Below, one piece after another: positions 35,207-36,624 of a DNA stretch of 36,624 nt; the first letter of the stretch is position 1, and each line of letters begins with the position of its first letter. The position numbers and the translations under genes were made by a program. The stretch comes from an uncultured Pelagibacteraceae bacterium. GTDB lineage: Bacteria > Pseudomonadota > Alphaproteobacteria > Pelagibacterales > Pelagibacteraceae. The notes under the pieces were generated by a model. The model was given only the letters and a program-made list of their open reading frames with translations. It did not search any database and had not been told where the DNA came from. The stretch covers positions 1-36,624 of the forward strand of contig CACLPR010000009.1 of the NCBI GenBank assembly GCA_902608845.1. Reading direction: 5' to 3'.

Positions 35207-36127
35207 ATGAAAAGATCCACTAAAATAACATCAATAATAATAATTTTTTTTCTAGTTATTGCAGGTGTGATCATTGCCCGGACAATGATTGGAAACCATT
35301 TTAAAAAAAAATTTAGCAAAAGACCACCACCAGGTATTATAGTTAAGACAGTTGAGCAAAGAAAATTTCAAAATATTATTGAAACCTTTGGAACAGCTGT
35401 TCCAATTAAAACACAGTCATACAATATTGAAAAATACGAAATTCTGGAAGAAATCAAATATAATACTAAAGTAAAGTCTGGTGATGTTATCGCAAAATTA
35501 AAAAATAGAACTATAGTAGCACCTTTCGATGGAGTAATTGGTAAAAGAAACTTTTCTGATGATATTAATGTTTCAGAAAGTTCTGTTGTAATTGATATTG
35601 AGGACGCATCTTCTTTATTTATTGACGTTGATGTTCCAGAGGTATTCGCACCGTACGTAAAAAAAGGACTTGGTGTAGATGTAAAATTTTCTGGTAATAA
35701 AGATAAAACTTATAACGGAATAGTAGACTCTTTAGCCAGCAAAATTGACGTTAGCAATAGATCTTTAAGACTTAGAGTCAAAATGCAAAATTCAAACTCT
35801 GAGATTTTACCTGGTGCTTTAATGGAAGTCACAATAAAATATAATGAGAGAGTTTCTTTAGGAATACCAGATACAAGTGTAATCTTAGAAGGTAATAAAG
35901 TTTATATTTATAAAGTAAATAAAGAGAATGTAACTAACAGAGTTGAAGTTAAAGTTGGCAATAGAAACAAAGGATACCTAGAAGTGGAGTCTGGTTTAAA
36001 CGAGGGTGACATAGTTGTTGCTGAGGGATTGAAAAAAGTAAGACCCAATGGAAAAATTAAACCTATTAAAGATGGCGAAAAAAAAAGTAAGTCTAGTTGG
36101 GAAAAAAAAGAAAATAAAAGTAAATAA
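35207..36127 (+). CDS. RND efflux periplasmic adaptor (HlyD family) lacking the alpha-hairpin
   Basis: A 306-residue membrane fusion protein with an N-terminal membrane anchor (residues 8-27). The two lipoyl half-motifs are adjacent: NTKVKSGDVIAKLKN (86-100) is directly followed by RTIVAPFDGVIGKR (101-114). Most family members have 60-100 residues of coiled-coil hairpin between these halves, used to reach the outer-membrane channel; here it is missing. The beta-barrel segment SSLFIDVDVPEVFAPYVKKG and the membrane-proximal region LNEGDIVVAEGLKKVRPN are normal. The tail is Lys/Glu-rich. The pump gene starts 4 bases downstream. Confidence 0.9.
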   Translation: MKRSTKITSIIIIFFLVIAGVIIARTMIGNHFKKKFSKRPPPGIIVKTVEQRKFQNIIETFGTAVPIKTQSYNIEKYEILEEIKYNTKVKSGDVIAKLKNRTIVAPFDGVIGKRNFSDDINVSESSVVIDIEDASSLFIDVDVPEVFAPYVKKGLGVDVKFSGNKDKTYNGIVDSLASKIDVSNRSLRLRVKMQNSNSEILPGALMEVTIKYNERVSLGIPDTSVILEGNKVYIYKVNKENVTNRVEVKVGNRNKGYLEVESGLNEGDIVVAEGLKKVRPNGKIKPIKDGEKKSKSSWEKKENKSK

Positions 36128-36131
36128 TTAA

Positions 36132-36624
36132 ATGTATTTAACCGATGTTAGTATCAGGAGACCTGCATTGTCATGGGTACTATCCTTAATATTAGTAGTC
36201 TTTGGAACTTTTGTTTTTTCAAAGTTACCTGTGAGAGAACTCCCCTCTGGGCTGCAACCCCCTGTGGTTCAAGTTCAAGTGGAATATGCTTCAGCGTCTG
36301 CTCCTATTGTTGATGAAGAGGTAACACAAGTAATAGAAGAAGTCATAGGTGGTGCAGAGGGAATAAAAAATATAGATGCTAAATCAGAAAATGGAAAAAG
36401 TACTATAAATATAGAATTTGATACTGATATTGACCTTGATAATGCAGCTAACGATGTAAGGGAGAGAGTTGCAAGAATTGTAGGAAGATTGCCAGCAGAG
36501 TCTGAAGCCCCAAGAATACTTAAACAATCTGCAGGTTTTACAACTACAATGTGGATTGCTTTATCCTCAGAAACTTGGAGCGATCTAGAGCTTGGAGATT
36601 ATGCAGAGCGATATTTAGTTGATC
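36132..36624 (+). CDS. RND-family efflux permease (AcrB type), 3'-truncated by the window
   Basis: The first 164 residues of an inner-membrane RND pump; the frame is open to the window end. The protein starts MYLTDVSIRRPALSWVLSLI, with the first transmembrane helix, then LPVRELPSGLQPPVVQVQVE and the porter-domain segment SASAPIVDEEVTQVIEEVI, GGAEGIKNIDAKSENG and NDVRERVARIVGRLP. These are AcrB-class signatures. It is the fourth gene of the msrA run and pairs with the hairpin-less adaptor. Substrates cannot be inferred. Confidence 0.92.
   Translation, partial: MYLTDVSIRRPALSWVLSLILVVFGTFVFSKLPVRELPSGLQPPVVQVQVEYASASAPIVDEEVTQVIEEVIGGAEGIKNIDAKSENGKSTINIEFDTDIDLDNAANDVRERVARIVGRLPAESEAPRILKQSAGFTTTMWIALSSETWSDLELGDYAERYLVD

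Overview
The window is a strongly AT-rich, very gene-dense piece of bacterial chromosome. Short spacers, overlapping genes, Lys/Asn-rich proteins and alphaproteobacterial families (DUF2093, a BamF-type lipoprotein, an ScfR-type regulator beside isocitrate lyase) point to a streamlined alphaproteobacterium of the SAR11/Pelagibacterales type. That is inference from composition and gene content; there is no rRNA in the window. I saw no tRNA, IS element, prophage or CRISPR array.

Layout. 1-2757: 3' part of a lipid A acyltransferase gene, a DUF2093 gene, purD and rsmD. 2754-9214 (minus strand): a tightly overlapping six-gene run, HAD hydrolase - ribF - ileS - lspA - bamF-like - pgi. 9247-11365: groES-groEL with a heat-shock-type promoter, a hairpin over the groES ribosome binding site, and a strong terminator. 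11405-15323: typA, a YczE-type membrane protein, a secreted DUF6134-like protein and a DjlA-like co-chaperone. 15312-18629: the glyoxylate locus, with aceA, a 53-codon gene in front of it (not previously obvious because of its size), a small membrane protein behind it, and a divergent ScfR/RamB-type regulator. The region between the divergent genes carries tandem 9-bp TTTACAAnn repeats that look like operators. 18637-23400: a lysine-rich coiled-coil protein, Cfa, a DapA-family aldolase, a family 9 glycosyltransferase and a Tim14-like J-domain protein. 23418-26383: oligopeptidase B, a small heat-shock protein behind a sigma32-like promoter and a ROSE-like RNA thermometer, and a small lipoprotein. 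26523-31739: a complete BMP-type nucleoside ABC transporter (ATPase, two permeases, binding protein) facing a purine phosphoribosyltransferase gene, which reads as uptake plus salvage. 31783-33909: two DUF1330 genes, an AlkA-like glycosylase and an EamA transporter. 33944-36624: msrA, a mercaptopyruvate-type sulfurtransferase, an RND adaptor that lacks the alpha-hairpin, and the start of an RND pump, all in one tight run.

The two most notable regulatory signals are (1) the hsp20 leader, where a UUGCU-type strand with a bulged G masks the whole Shine-Dalgarno sequence, and (2) the aceA/scfR intergenic region with phased operator repeats on both sides of an 18-bp palindrome.
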